Assembly: GCA_035642125.1 (NCBI GenBank)
Contig: DASQSZ010000482.1
Span: 1 to 12,424, forward strand
Direction: 5' to 3'
Source: CALAED01 sp937891035
GTDB taxonomy: Bacteria; Actinomycetota; Actinomycetes; Streptosporangiales; Streptosporangiaceae
DNA length: 12,424 nucleotides
The notes under the pieces are model-generated. The model saw nothing but the letters and a program-made list of their open reading frames with translations. It had not been told where the DNA came from and searched no databases. Made by a program: the position numbers and the translations under genes. Shown in pieces: positions 1 through 6,659 of this stretch. The stretch's first letter is position 1; each line of letters starts with the position of its first letter.

Positions 1-1
1 G

Positions 2-229
2 CAGGCCGCCGTCCAGGCCGTCGGCTCGCTCGACCAGGACAAGCTCGCCGACTGGCTGCACGCCAACCAGGTGCAGACCATCCTCGGCCCGCTGCGCTGG
101 TCGGCCACCGGCGAGCCGCAGTCGTCGTTCATCCTCGCGCAATGGCAAAGCGGCTCGGTCGAGATCGTGGCGCCCGCCGAAGCCGCCACCAGCAACAAGA
201 TCGTGAACCCCAAACCCGCATGGCAATGA
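2..229 (+). CDS. LIV-type ABC transporter substrate-binding protein, C-terminal part
   Basis: Only the last 75 codons are present; the gene enters from the left edge and stops at TGA 227-229. The tail reads like the end of a type-I periplasmic binding protein of the branched-chain amino acid/amide (HAAT) group: an alpha-helical stretch with Leu-Asp-Trp-Leu, then 'TILGPLRW', a short 'FILAQWQSG' strand and an ending 'NPKPAWQ', similar to the usual 'P-KP-W' end of these proteins. The next genes are the permeases and ATPases of the same transporter family, which supports the call. In the family the protein is a secreted lipoprotein that captures the ligand and docks on the LivH/LivM permeases. 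The ligand cannot be read from this fragment. I am fairly sure of the family, largely because of the context. Confidence 0.75.
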   Translation, partial: QAAVQAVGSLDQDKLADWLHANQVQTILGPLRWSATGEPQSSFILAQWQSGSVEIVAPAEAATSNKIVNPKPAWQ

Positions 230-234
230 TGAGA

Positions 235-279
235 GGTCCGGGCCGCGACTCCCGCCACCGCCCTTGCGCGGCCCGGACC
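235..279 (+). terminator. Strong intercistronic hairpin (attenuator or mRNA stabiliser)
   Basis: A perfect 13-bp inverted repeat, GGTCCGGGCCGCG (235-247) and CGCGGCCCGGACC (267-279), surrounds a 19-nt loop five bases after the binding-protein stop codon. No T-run follows. Such hairpins between a binding-protein gene and its permease genes often stop part of the transcription or protect the upstream mRNA, so that more binding protein than permease is made. The structure is seen directly; the role is inferred. Confidence 0.5.
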
Positions 280-288
280 CGCCCGGCC

Positions 289-333
289 CGGACCGGTCCG
301 AACCAGATTCGCCCCGGTGGTCGGACCGGTCCG
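289..333 (+). promoter_or_regulatory. Two identical 12-bp palindromes before livH
   Basis: CGGACCGGTCCG occurs exactly at 289-300 and 322-333. Each copy is itself a perfect palindrome, and the centres are 33 bp apart, about three helical turns. As DNA they could be paired operator sites on one face of the helix. As RNA they could pair with each other into a 12-bp stem with a 21-nt loop, giving a second hairpin after 235-279. The sequence alone does not decide between the two readings. Confidence 0.45.
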
Positions 334-384
334 CGGCGGCACACCCCGAGGCCGAGGCCGAGGCGCGGGTGAGGTGAGGTCGAG

Positions 385-1275
385 GTGAGCGAGCTGGCGC
401 AGGCCGTCGTGCTCGGCCTGCTGATCGGCGGCATCTACGCCCTCATGGCGTCCGGTCTCACGCTCGTCTTCGGGGTCATGAACATCATCAACGTGGCGCA
501 GGGCGCGTTCCTCATTCTCATCGCCATGATCACCTGGAAGGCGTGGGCGGTCACCGGGCTCGACCCGATCCTGCTGTCGATCGCGACGACGCCGTTGATG
601 TTCGGGCTCGGCTGGGTTCTCTACCGGCTCGTGATCGCCCGCCTGCGGGCCGCGCCGCCCTCGATGTCGGTGCTGCTGACCTTCGGCATCGCCCTGACGA
701 TCGAGGGCGTGCTCAACGTCACCGTGGGCAACAGGTTCCGTTCGGCGACGCCGGGCTACTTCTCCCAGTCCTTTCGGATCGGTTCGATCGCGTTGCCGAA
801 GGCGCAGGTATACGGCTGCGTCGCGGCGATCGTCGTGCTCGCCGCGCTCTACCTCATCCTGCACCGGACCTGGACCGGCCGGGCCATCCGCGCGTCCGCG
901 CAGAACCCGGCGGGGGCGGCGCTGGTGGGGATCGGCGCGCCGGGCGTCGCGGCGTTCGCCTTCGCGCTCGGCGCCGCGACCGCCGGCGTCGGCGGCTCCG
1001 TGCTGTCCGTGCTCTACCCGTTCTTCCCCGCGTCGCATTATGAGTGGATCTCGCGGCTGCTCGGCATCATCGTCCTGGGCGGCATGGGCAGCCTGCCCGG
1101 GGCGCTGACCGGCGCGGTGATCCTCGGTCTCGCCGAGACGTTGACCGCGGCGTACGGGTCGCTGCGCTGGGCGACGCTGGTCTTCTACCTCGTCATCATG
1201 GGGGTGCTGCTGGTGCGCCCGCACGGGCTCTTCGGGACCCGGGTGCGCGAGGACGCCGCGGTGGCGGCGACGTGA
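385..1275 (+). CDS. livH: LIV-type ABC transporter permease (LivH family)
   Basis: This is a 296-residue inner-membrane protein and one of the two channel subunits of a branched-chain-amino-acid-type importer. The N-terminus has the LivH signature 'GGIYALMASGLTLVFGVMNIINVAQGA'-like region at about residues 15-41. The cytoplasmic ATPase-contact loop is visible at about 168-182 ('SAQNPAGAALVGI', Q173), and the late 'LGGMGSLPGA' motif is present. About eight hydrophobic segments and the length fit the family. The GTG start at 385 is the only credible one: an in-frame TGA lies at 370-372 and a purine-rich Shine-Dalgarno stretch, GAGGTGAGG, sits at 371-379. The stop overlaps the next start in GTGA, implying translational coupling. 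The substrate is unknown, and members of this family also carry urea, amides and aromatic acids. Confidence 0.9.
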   Translation: MSELAQAVVLGLLIGGIYALMASGLTLVFGVMNIINVAQGAFLILIAMITWKAWAVTGLDPILLSIATTPLMFGLGWVLYRLVIARLRAAPPSMSVLLTFGIALTIEGVLNVTVGNRFRSATPGYFSQSFRIGSIALPKAQVYGCVAAIVVLAALYLILHRTWTGRAIRASAQNPAGAALVGIGAPGVAAFAFALGAATAGVGGSVLSVLYPFFPASHYEWISRLLGIIVLGGMGSLPGALTGAVILGLAETLTAAYGSLRWATLVFYLVIMGVLLVRPHGLFGTRVREDAAVAAT

Positions 1276-3182
1276 GCGACGCGGGCGCCGGCGCGGTGGT
1301 AGGCGGCGACGACGCGGCGGCCGGTGGCGGGCGCGGGGCCATGCGGAGGTGGCCGCGTTCGCCGCACACGCTCGCGCTCGTGGTCCTCGCCGGGCTCATC
1401 TGCTACCCGCTCGTGCTGCCCGGCGCCACCTACTACCAGACCGTCCTGCTGCTCGCCTTCTTGCTCGCCATCCAGGCCATGAGCTGGAACATCATCTCTG
1501 GCTTCACCGGTTATGTCTCGCTCGGGCACAGCGCTTTCCTCGGGCTCGGCGCCTACACCGCGGGCATCTTGACCGACCGGCTGGGCGTCAACCCGCTGGT
1601 GTTCGCCCCGCTCGGCGGGGTCGTCGCCGTCGTGGCCGCGGTCGCGGTCGGCGTCGTGGTGCTGCGGGTGCGCGGACACGCCTTCGTCATCATCACGATC
1701 GCGCTGCTGCTGGCCATGCAGGTCGCCGCGACCAACTTCGACTCGCTCACCGAGGGCTCCGACGGCATCACACTGCCGCTGCCGCCGTGGCCGCGCGACA
1801 TCCAGAACATCCCCTTCTATTACCTCTTCCTGGCACTGATGGTGGTCACGTTCGGCTTCAGCGCGTGGATCCGGCGGACGAAGTTCGGCACCGGCCTCGT
1901 GGCGATCAGGGACGACGAGGGCAAGGCGGCGGCGATCGGGGTCAACACGACGATCTACAAGGTGCTCGCCTATGCCGCCAGCGCCCTGTTCATCGGGGTC
2001 GCGGGCGCCGTCTACGCCTACTTCCTGACCTTTCTCAACCCGACCGGGGCGTTCGCCATCCTGCCGAGCGTGGCGATCGTGCTGGCCGCGCTCGCGGGCG
2101 GGCGCGGCACCCTGTACGGGCCGCTGATCGGGGCGTTCATCGTCCAGTTCGCCGGCGAGACGGCCACGGTCTACGGCGGCGGCGAACAGGCCAGGCTGCT
2201 GCTGTTCGGGCCGGCGCTGGTGCTCGTGGTGATGTTCCTGCCGCACGGGCTGCTGCCCACACTGCGGCGGCAGGTCGACAAGCGGCGGGCCGCGGGCCGT
2301 TCGGTGGAGTTCATCGACCAGTCGGGGGCGCTGGAACGCCAATCGATCAAGGTGGTCGATCGGGCGCCGGCGCCCGAGCCGGACCGGCCGAACGCCGCGG
2401 ACCGGCCGCTCCTGGAGTTTCGCGGCGTGCACAAACGCTTCCAAGGGCTGCGGGTGCTGACCGGCGTCGACCTCAGCGTCCGCGCGGGGTCCATCACGGG
2501 CTTGATCGGGCCGAACGGCTCGGGAAAGACGACGTTGTTCAACCTCGCGTCCGGGGCGCTGCGGGCCGACGCCGGCGAGATCGTCTTCGCCGGGCGCGGG
2601 ATCGACCGGATGCCGCCCTGGCGCCGCGCGCATCTCGGCATCGGGCGGACGTTCCAGGTCACCCGGCTGTTCCCCAGCATGACCGTACTGCGCAACGTGG
2701 TGGCCCCGATGGGGTCGTTCTCGTGGTCGGGGCTGGCCGCCGGGGCGGTCGCCGGCCACGAGGCCGAGCGCGCCCGCGAGCTGCTGTCGTTCGTGGGGCT
2801 GGCCCGCTTCGCCGACGTGCCGGCCGGCGCGCTGTCGTACGGGCAACTGAAGCTGGTCGAGCTGGCGCAGGTGCTGATGATCGAGCCGCGGATGATCCTG
2901 CTCGACGAGCCGGCGAGCGGGGTCAACCCCAGCCTCGTCGCGCGGCTGGTCGAGATCATCAAAGAGCTCAACGGACAGGGAATCACCTTCTTGGTGGTCG
3001 AGCACAACATCCCGCTCGTGCTCGAGCTGTGCGATCCGGTCGCCACGCTGTCCCGCGGCGAGATCATCGCCACGGGGCCGCCGGCCGCCGTCCGCGCCGA
3101 CCCGGCCGTGCTGGCCGCCTACCTCGGCACCCCGGCGGCCGAGTCGCGGCGGCTCGTCGACACCGCGCCGGAGGGGGACTGA
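1272..3182 (+). CDS. Fused LIV permease and ATPase (LivM-LivG)
   Basis: One 636-residue frame holds two transporter subunits that are usually separate. Residues about 30-330 are a LivM permease: the 'SWNIISGFTGYVSLGHSAF' block early, the 'AIRDDEGKAAAIGVN' contact loop, and 'LPHGLL' at about 323-328. A charged, Pro/Ala-rich linker of roughly 45 residues follows. From about residue 380 comes a LivG ATPase: Walker A GPNGSGKTT at 413-421, signature LSYGQ at 521-525, Walker B with D545-E546, and the switch histidine H578. All ATPase motifs are intact, so the domain should hydrolyse ATP. I chose the GTG at 1272 because it overlaps the livH stop (GTGA). The ATG at 1341 (residue 24) is an alternative that still keeps every membrane segment. 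Permease/ATPase fusions of this kind are known in actinobacteria, so this looks natural, not a sequencing error. Confidence 0.88.
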   Translation: MSDAGAGAVVGGDDAAAGGGRGAMRRWPRSPHTLALVVLAGLICYPLVLPGATYYQTVLLLAFLLAIQAMSWNIISGFTGYVSLGHSAFLGLGAYTAGILTDRLGVNPLVFAPLGGVVAVVAAVAVGVVVLRVRGHAFVIITIALLLAMQVAATNFDSLTEGSDGITLPLPPWPRDIQNIPFYYLFLALMVVTFGFSAWIRRTKFGTGLVAIRDDEGKAAAIGVNTTIYKVLAYAASALFIGVAGAVYAYFLTFLNPTGAFAILPSVAIVLAALAGGRGTLYGPLIGAFIVQFAGETATVYGGGEQARLLLFGPALVLVVMFLPHGLLPTLRRQVDKRRAAGRSVEFIDQSGALERQSIKVVDRAPAPEPDRPNAADRPLLEFRGVHKRFQGLRVLTGVDLSVRAGSITGLIGPNGSGKTTLFNLASGALRADAGEIVFAGRGIDRMPPWRRAHLGIGRTFQVTRLFPSMTVLRNVVAPMGSFSWSGLAAGAVAGHEAERARELLSFVGLARFADVPAGALSYGQLKLVELAQVLMIEPRMILLDEPASGVNPSLVARLVEIIKELNGQGITFLVVEHNIPLVLELCDPVATLSRGEIIATGPPAAVRADPAVLAAYLGTPAAESRRLVDTAPEGD

Positions 3183-3183
3183 C

Positions 3184-3969
3184 ATGCGCCCCATCGGCCG
3201 CGGCCTGGTGTTGCGCGGCGTCCACGCCGGATACGGCGGCGGCGACGTGCTCCAAGGCGTGGACCTCACCGTCGCCGCCGGCTCAATCGCGTGCATCGTG
3301 GGGCCGAACGGCGCGGGCAAGTCGACGGTGCTGCGGGTGATCAGCGGGTTGCTCACGCCGCGGCTCGGCAGCGTCGAACTCGACGGGGAGGCGATCGGGC
3401 ACCTCGGTCCGCCGGCCGTGCTCGCCCGCGGCGTGGCCCAGGTGCCGCAGTCCCAGGCGCTGTTCCCGCACATGACCGTGCGCGAGAACGTACTGCTCGG
3501 CGGCTACCTCATCCGGCGGGACAAGCGGCTGCTCGAGCGGCGGTACGCCGCGGTGGCCGAGCGCATCCCGTTGGTCCGGGACCATCCCCGGCTGCGGGCC
3601 GGCAATCTGTCGGGCGGGCAGCGCCGCATGGTGGAGATCGGCCGTACGCTGATGCTCGACCCAGCCGTCGTGCTGCTCGACGAGCCTTCGCTCGGGCTCG
3701 ATCCGAAGAGCCTGCATGCCGTGACGGAGCTGATCAAAGACACCGGGCGGCGCGGCACGACGATCCTGCTCGTCGAGCAGAACGTGCGGCTCGGCCTGTC
3801 GATCGCGACGGACGGCGTCGTCATGGAGGGCGGCCGGGTGCGGTTGCGGGCCACGGCGTGGGAGATCCTGCACCACCCGGACATCGCCTCGCTCTACCTC
3901 GGCGGCGGGGCCGAGGAGCCGCCGGGCCGGCCGTCGACGTCGGTCGCCGGCCATGATGTTGAACGCTGA
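3184..3969 (+). CDS. livF: LIV-type ABC transporter ATP-binding protein (LivF family)
   Basis: This 261-residue cytoplasmic ATPase would pair with the LivG domain of the preceding fusion protein to drive import. Walker A is GPNGAGKST at residues 40-48, the signature LSGGQ is at 142-146, and Walker B has D166-E167. The switch position is Gln199 in 'LVEQN', the usual residue in LivF proteins in place of His, which separates it from LivG. The ATG at 3184 lies one base after the upstream stop, so the genes are almost certainly co-translated. After the last conserved 'LYLGG' there is a low-complexity tail of about 20 residues that I do not recognise as functional. The end of the gene enters an AT-rich stretch holding a putative operator. 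Confidence 0.92.
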   Translation: MRPIGRGLVLRGVHAGYGGGDVLQGVDLTVAAGSIACIVGPNGAGKSTVLRVISGLLTPRLGSVELDGEAIGHLGPPAVLARGVAQVPQSQALFPHMTVRENVLLGGYLIRRDKRLLERRYAAVAERIPLVRDHPRLRAGNLSGGQRRMVEIGRTLMLDPAVVLLDEPSLGLDPKSLHAVTELIKDTGRRGTTILLVEQNVRLGLSIATDGVVMEGGRVRLRATAWEILHHPDIASLYLGGGAEEPPGRPSTSVAGHDVER

Positions 3970-3982
3970 TGCAATCGTTTGC
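3970..3982. promoter_or_regulatory. Putative LacI-type operator before the hydrolase gene
   Basis: TGCAATCGTTTGC overlaps the end of livF and starts a region unusually rich in A+T for this window (3970-4025). It is the exact reverse complement of 5186-5198 upstream of the dehydrogenase. The 12-bp core GCAATC/GTTTGC is a near palindrome centred on CpG, the common architecture of LacI-family operators. A further GATTGC at 3984-3989 and TTGCA/TGCAA at 4011-4023 could be accessory half sites. I could not find a convincing -35/-10 pair here, so it may control an internal promoter or read-through from livF. Confidence 0.5.
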
Positions 3983-4045
3983 AGATTGCCGGTTTGTAGG
4001 TGTGCGGTTTTTGCAGTTTGCAACTTGGGCAGTGAGGACGGGCCG

Positions 4046-5113
4046 ATGGACGAACGCGTCGCCGCGGCGATCTCGAACTGGGGGCCGCGCTTCACGACCA
4101 ACGGTGTCACGGTGGCCGATTTCGAGCGGGTGACCTCCGCGCTGAACAGCTGGGACGACTGGTGCGCCGCCTGGGTCGAGCTCGCCCGGCCGCATGAGGA
4201 GCTGGGCCGGGCGGCGCTGCGCGAGGGGCGGCTGCGGTCGGCCGGCGCCCACCTGGCTCAGGCGGCGGTCTACTACCACTTCGCCAAGTACCTCTTCGTC
4301 GACGACATGGCTCAGTTGCGGGCCGCCCACGAGCGCGCCGTGACCTGCCTGAACGACGCGCTGCCGCATTTGGACCCGCCGGGGCGCCGCATCGAGATCC
4401 CATTCGCCGGCGCGCGCCTCGCCGGGGTGCTGCGGGTGCCGGCCGGGCCGGGGCGGCACCCGGTCGTCGTGCTGGTTCCCGGGCTCGATTCGGCCAAGGA
4501 GGAGTTCCGCTCGACCGAGGCGCTGTTCCTCGAGCGGGGCCTGGCGACGTTCTCCGTCGACGGTCCTGGTCAGGGCGAGGCGGAATACGACCTGGCGATC
4601 CGCGGCGATTGGGAGGTCCCGGGCGCGGCCATCCTCGATCGGCTGCTGCGGGAAGGCGACATCGACGCCGACCGGGTCGGCGTCTGGGGGGTCAGCCTGG
4701 GCGGCTACTACGCGCCGCGGTGGGCCGGCGGCGATGAGCGGGTGCGGGCCTGCGTCGCGCTGGCCGGGCCATACGACTTCGGCGACTGCTGGGACCGCTT
4801 GCCAGCGCTGACCAGGGCGGCGTTTCGCGTCAGGTCGCGCAGCGGGAGCGACGAGGAGGCCAGGCGGCGCGCACACGAGTTGTCGCTCGCCGGGCGCACC
4901 GCCGCGATCAAGGCACGGCTGCTCGTCGTCACCGGCAAGCGCGATCGGCTGATTCCCTGGGAGCACGCCGAACGCCTGGCGGCGGAGGCGGGCGGCCCCG
5001 CCGAGTTGCTCCTGCTTGAGGAGGGCAACCATGGGTGTATGAACGTCTGGCCGTTCCACCGCTATCGGACCGCGGACTGGATGGCCGCCGCGCTCACCGC
5101 CGGACCCGGGTGA
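4046..5113 (+). CDS. Alpha/beta hydrolase, 2,6-dihydroxypseudooxynicotine hydrolase-like
   Basis: A 355-residue protein with a helical N-terminal region (about 1-110) followed by an alpha/beta-hydrolase core. The nucleophile elbow is G-V-S-L-G with Ser217, followed by acid Asp300 in 'TGKRDRLIPW' and His329 in 'EGNHGCMN'. The domain order, length and a 'VPGLDSAKEEF' oxyanion strand resemble the FrsA/2,6-dihydroxypseudooxynicotine hydrolase group, whose nicotine-pathway member cleaves a C-C bond next to a ketone. From memory, that enzyme has its triad at the same residue numbers plus a glutamate near 248. Here residue 248 without gaps is Cys, so nicotine activity should not be assumed. I chose ATG 4046, with GAGG at 4034-4037 upstream; an in-frame ATG at 3953 overlaps livF and would place the operator inside the gene. 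It probably acts on the imported compound. Confidence 0.8.
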   Translation: MDERVAAAISNWGPRFTTNGVTVADFERVTSALNSWDDWCAAWVELARPHEELGRAALREGRLRSAGAHLAQAAVYYHFAKYLFVDDMAQLRAAHERAVTCLNDALPHLDPPGRRIEIPFAGARLAGVLRVPAGPGRHPVVVLVPGLDSAKEEFRSTEALFLERGLATFSVDGPGQGEAEYDLAIRGDWEVPGAAILDRLLREGDIDADRVGVWGVSLGGYYAPRWAGGDERVRACVALAGPYDFGDCWDRLPALTRAAFRVRSRSGSDEEARRRAHELSLAGRTAAIKARLLVVTGKRDRLIPWEHAERLAAEAGGPAELLLLEEGNHGCMNVWPFHRYRTADWMAAALTAGPG

Positions 5114-5134
5114 CCAGGTCATGCTTACCAGGTC
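5113..5134. repeat. Short direct repeat ACCAGGTC x2
   Basis: ACCAGGTC occurs at 5113-5120 and 5127-5134, 14 bp apart, between the hydrolase stop and the -35 box at 5152. The position would suit an activator site, but the same 8-mer turns up elsewhere in the window, so it may be chance. Confidence 0.2.
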
Positions 5135-5151
5135 GTCGCCGCGGCACGAGG

Positions 5152-5180
5152 TTGACATGGCCTGGCGCGAAACCTAAAGT
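5152..5180 (+). promoter_or_regulatory. Sigma-70-type promoter of the dehydrogenase gene
   Basis: A perfect -35 box TTGACA (5152-5157) is followed after exactly 17 bp by TAAAGT (5175-5180), a 4/6 match to the -10 consensus. Transcription would start near 5187, inside the operator pair. This indicates that the dehydrogenase has its own promoter in addition to any read-through from the hydrolase gene. Confidence 0.6.
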
Positions 5181-5185
5181 CGGCG

Positions 5186-5216
5186 GCAAACGATTGCAAT
5201 ACAATCGATTGCAATG
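5186..5216. promoter_or_regulatory. Tandem LacI-type operators over the start site
   Basis: Two CpG-centred near palindromes lie side by side: GCAAACGATTGC (5186-5197) and ACAATCGATTGC (5201-5212), centres 15 bp apart. They also form a direct repeat of CGATTGCAAT at 5191-5200 and 5206-5215. The first copy with its next base (5186-5198) is the exact inverse of 3970-3982. The sites cover the predicted transcription start, where a bound repressor would block polymerase. LacI-family operators such as that of PurR have this GCAA-nCGn-TTGC plan. No LacI-type regulator gene is in the window. Confidence 0.6.
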
Positions 5217-5236
5217 ACGGGGACGAGGACGCCCAC

Positions 5237-6196
5237 ATGACCGACGCGGATCTCACGGCCCTCAAAGTGGGCTGGATCGGGACCGGCCGGATGGGTCTCC
5301 CGCTCGCCCGGCGCCTGCTCGTCGCCGGAGTCCCCGTCTCGGTGTGGAACAGGACGCGGGCCAAGGCCGAGCCGCTCGCCGCCGAAGGCGCCACCGTCGT
5401 CGACCGCATCGCTGATCTCGCCGGCTGCGACGTCGTCTTCACCATGGTCGCCGCCTCCGCCGATCTCGAAGAGGTGGTGCTCGGGCCTGACGGGCTGCTG
5501 TCGGACGGGGTGCGCCGGCCGGACGTGATCGTCGACTGCTCGACGGTCTCCGTGGAGACCTCGGTGCGGGTCAGGGCCGCGGCCGCCGAGCGCGACGCGG
5601 ATTTCATCGCGGCCCCCGTCAGCGGCAACGGCAAGGTGGTGGCGGCCGGCATGCTGAGCCTGGTGTGCTCCGGCGCCGAGCCCGCCGTCGCGCGCGTCCG
5701 TCATCTGCTCGAGCTGCTCGGCCGCCACGTCACCTACGTCGGCGACGACGAGCGGGCGCGGCTGGTGAAGATCTGCCACAACCTGATGCTCGGCGTCGTC
5801 GCTCAGTCCATGGCCGAGATCACCGTACTGGCCGAAAAGGGCGGCGTCTCCCGAGCGGCCTTCCTCGACTTCCTCAACAACAGCGTCATGGGGTCGATTT
5901 TCAGCCGCTACAAGGCCCCCGCCTACGTCAACCTGGACTTCGCCCCGACGTTCACCCCCGTCCTGCTGCGCAAGGACTTCGATCTCGGGCTGGCCGCCGG
6001 GCGGGAACTGGGCGTCCCCATGCCGATGGCGGCGCTGGCCCACGCGATGATCCAGGCCGCGGTCTCGCAGGGCCGGACGGACGAGGACTTCGCCGTCCTG
6101 CTCGAACTGCAGGCGGTCAACTCCGGCCTGCGGCTCGAGCCGGAGGACGTCGAGGTCGACGACGGGCTGTCCGGCGGGGCCGGCGCCCCGTCATAA
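5237..6196 (+). CDS. NAD(P)-dependent oxidoreductase, 3-hydroxyisobutyrate dehydrogenase family
   Basis: A 319-residue cytosolic enzyme of the beta-hydroxyacid dehydrogenase family. The Rossmann motif GTGRMG sits at residues 15-20, and 'WNRT' (N38-R39-T40) at the end of strand 2 suggests NADP(H) preference because no acidic residue is there. The substrate loop 'APVSGNGK' (S129-G130-N131) departs from the usual 'PVSGG' of 3-hydroxyisobutyrate dehydrogenase. The catalytic Lys is K178 in 'LVKICHN', and 'LLRKDFDL' is the conserved helix that completes the site. The family oxidises beta-hydroxy acids or reduces semialdehydes; the substrate here is unknown. The start ATG 5237 has a GAGGA Shine-Dalgarno 7 bases upstream. 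Because it carries the same operator as the hydrolase, it likely works on a product of the same pathway. Confidence 0.88.
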   Translation: MTDADLTALKVGWIGTGRMGLPLARRLLVAGVPVSVWNRTRAKAEPLAAEGATVVDRIADLAGCDVVFTMVAASADLEEVVLGPDGLLSDGVRRPDVIVDCSTVSVETSVRVRAAAAERDADFIAAPVSGNGKVVAAGMLSLVCSGAEPAVARVRHLLELLGRHVTYVGDDERARLVKICHNLMLGVVAQSMAEITVLAEKGGVSRAAFLDFLNNSVMGSIFSRYKAPAYVNLDFAPTFTPVLLRKDFDLGLAAGRELGVPMPMAALAHAMIQAAVSQGRTDEDFAVLLELQAVNSGLRLEPEDVEVDDGLSGGAGAPS

Positions 6197-6222
6197 CCGC
6201 GTGCCGGTCACTCCGGATGCGG
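6197..6222 (+). terminator. Hairpin after the dehydrogenase stop
   Basis: Immediately after the TAA, CCGC (6197-6200) pairs with GCGG (6219-6222) and CCGG (6204-6207) with CCGG (6213-6216) around a TCACT loop. There is no T-run, which is common in high-GC actinomycetes. It probably ends transcription coming from 5187. Confidence 0.4.
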
Positions 6223-6227
6223 CGGGC

Positions 6228-6255
6228 GCTGATCGGGAGGCTTCTCGCCGTCAGC
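6228..6255 (-). terminator. Hairpin downstream of the DUF2283 gene
   Basis: GCTGA-T-CGG (6228-6236) pairs with CCG-TCAGC (6248-6255), an 8-bp stem with one bulged base and an 11-nt loop, seven bases past the minus-strand stop. Together with 6197-6222 it separates two convergent genes, so either could serve both strands. Confidence 0.35.
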
Positions 6256-6261
6256 AGGCGG

Positions 6262-6510
6262 TCAGCCGGGCCCGGTGAGCCCGGCCAGCCGGCGCAGCCG
6301 CGTCTCGTCCGCCTCGCTCACCGCGTAGCTGCCCAGGATCTCCTCCACCGGCCAGGCACGATGCCGGCAGATCACTCCGATGCCGATGAGCCGCCCGTCG
6401 GCGTCGAGGTCGACGATGGTGCCCTGCTCGATCTGCCGGGTGGCGGCCGGGCGGCCATCGTCGAGATAGATGTAGAGGGCGTCGGTCTTTTCGTCCTCGA
6501 TGACGTGCAT
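6262..6510 (-). CDS. DUF2283 family small protein
   Basis: An 82-residue protein whose first half, 'DEKTDALYIYLDDGRPAAT' followed by 'IVDLDADGRLIGIGV', matches the small DUF2283 domain ('DALYI.L...  vD.D..G.lvGIE'). The function of the family is unknown; members are soluble and often lie near toxin-antitoxin or defence genes, which is not the case here. After the domain is a helical tail of about 30 residues ('EEILGSYAVSEADETRLRRL'). The ATG at 6510 gives the normal family length, but no clear Shine-Dalgarno precedes it. It is alone on its strand between a convergent dehydrogenase and a co-directional SRPBCC gene 149 bp upstream. Confidence 0.75.
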   Translation of the reverse strand: MHVIEDEKTDALYIYLDDGRPAATRQIEQGTIVDLDADGRLIGIGVICRHRAWPVEEILGSYAVSEADETRLRRLAGLTGPG

Positions 6511-6659
6511 GTCATCAAGCGTCCAAGAATTTCGCGTCGCTGGCCAGATGGAATTTTTCTTGCTGTCAGAGCGGGGTGAGGCTGGTTGCGGAGCTTTGCC
6601 CGCTTTTTCCTGGATCGCCGTGGCGCGCGGCGGTGTCGGGCGGGCGCGCGTGGGAAGGG

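Noticed and set aside
347..364. Three tandem CGAGGC hexamers before livH
   Set aside because: Too short and low in complexity to distinguish from ordinary GC-rich drift; noted only as sequence next to the ribosome binding site.
142..372. A 76-codon plus-strand frame between the binding protein and livH
   Set aside because: It is very Arg/Pro-rich, overlaps the binding-protein tail in another frame and is made largely of the hairpin repeats.
1185..3473. A 762-codon open frame on the minus strand opposite the LIV genes
   Set aside because: It runs opposite clear livM/livG/livF coding, is full of Arg, Pro, Gly, Asp and His with no domain, and is the expected by-product of G/C-rich third positions.
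3953..4045. An earlier ATG for the hydrolase at 3953
   Set aside because: It would add 31 Cys-rich residues unlike the family, overlap livF and absorb the operator; ATG 4046 has a Shine-Dalgarno and matches the family start.
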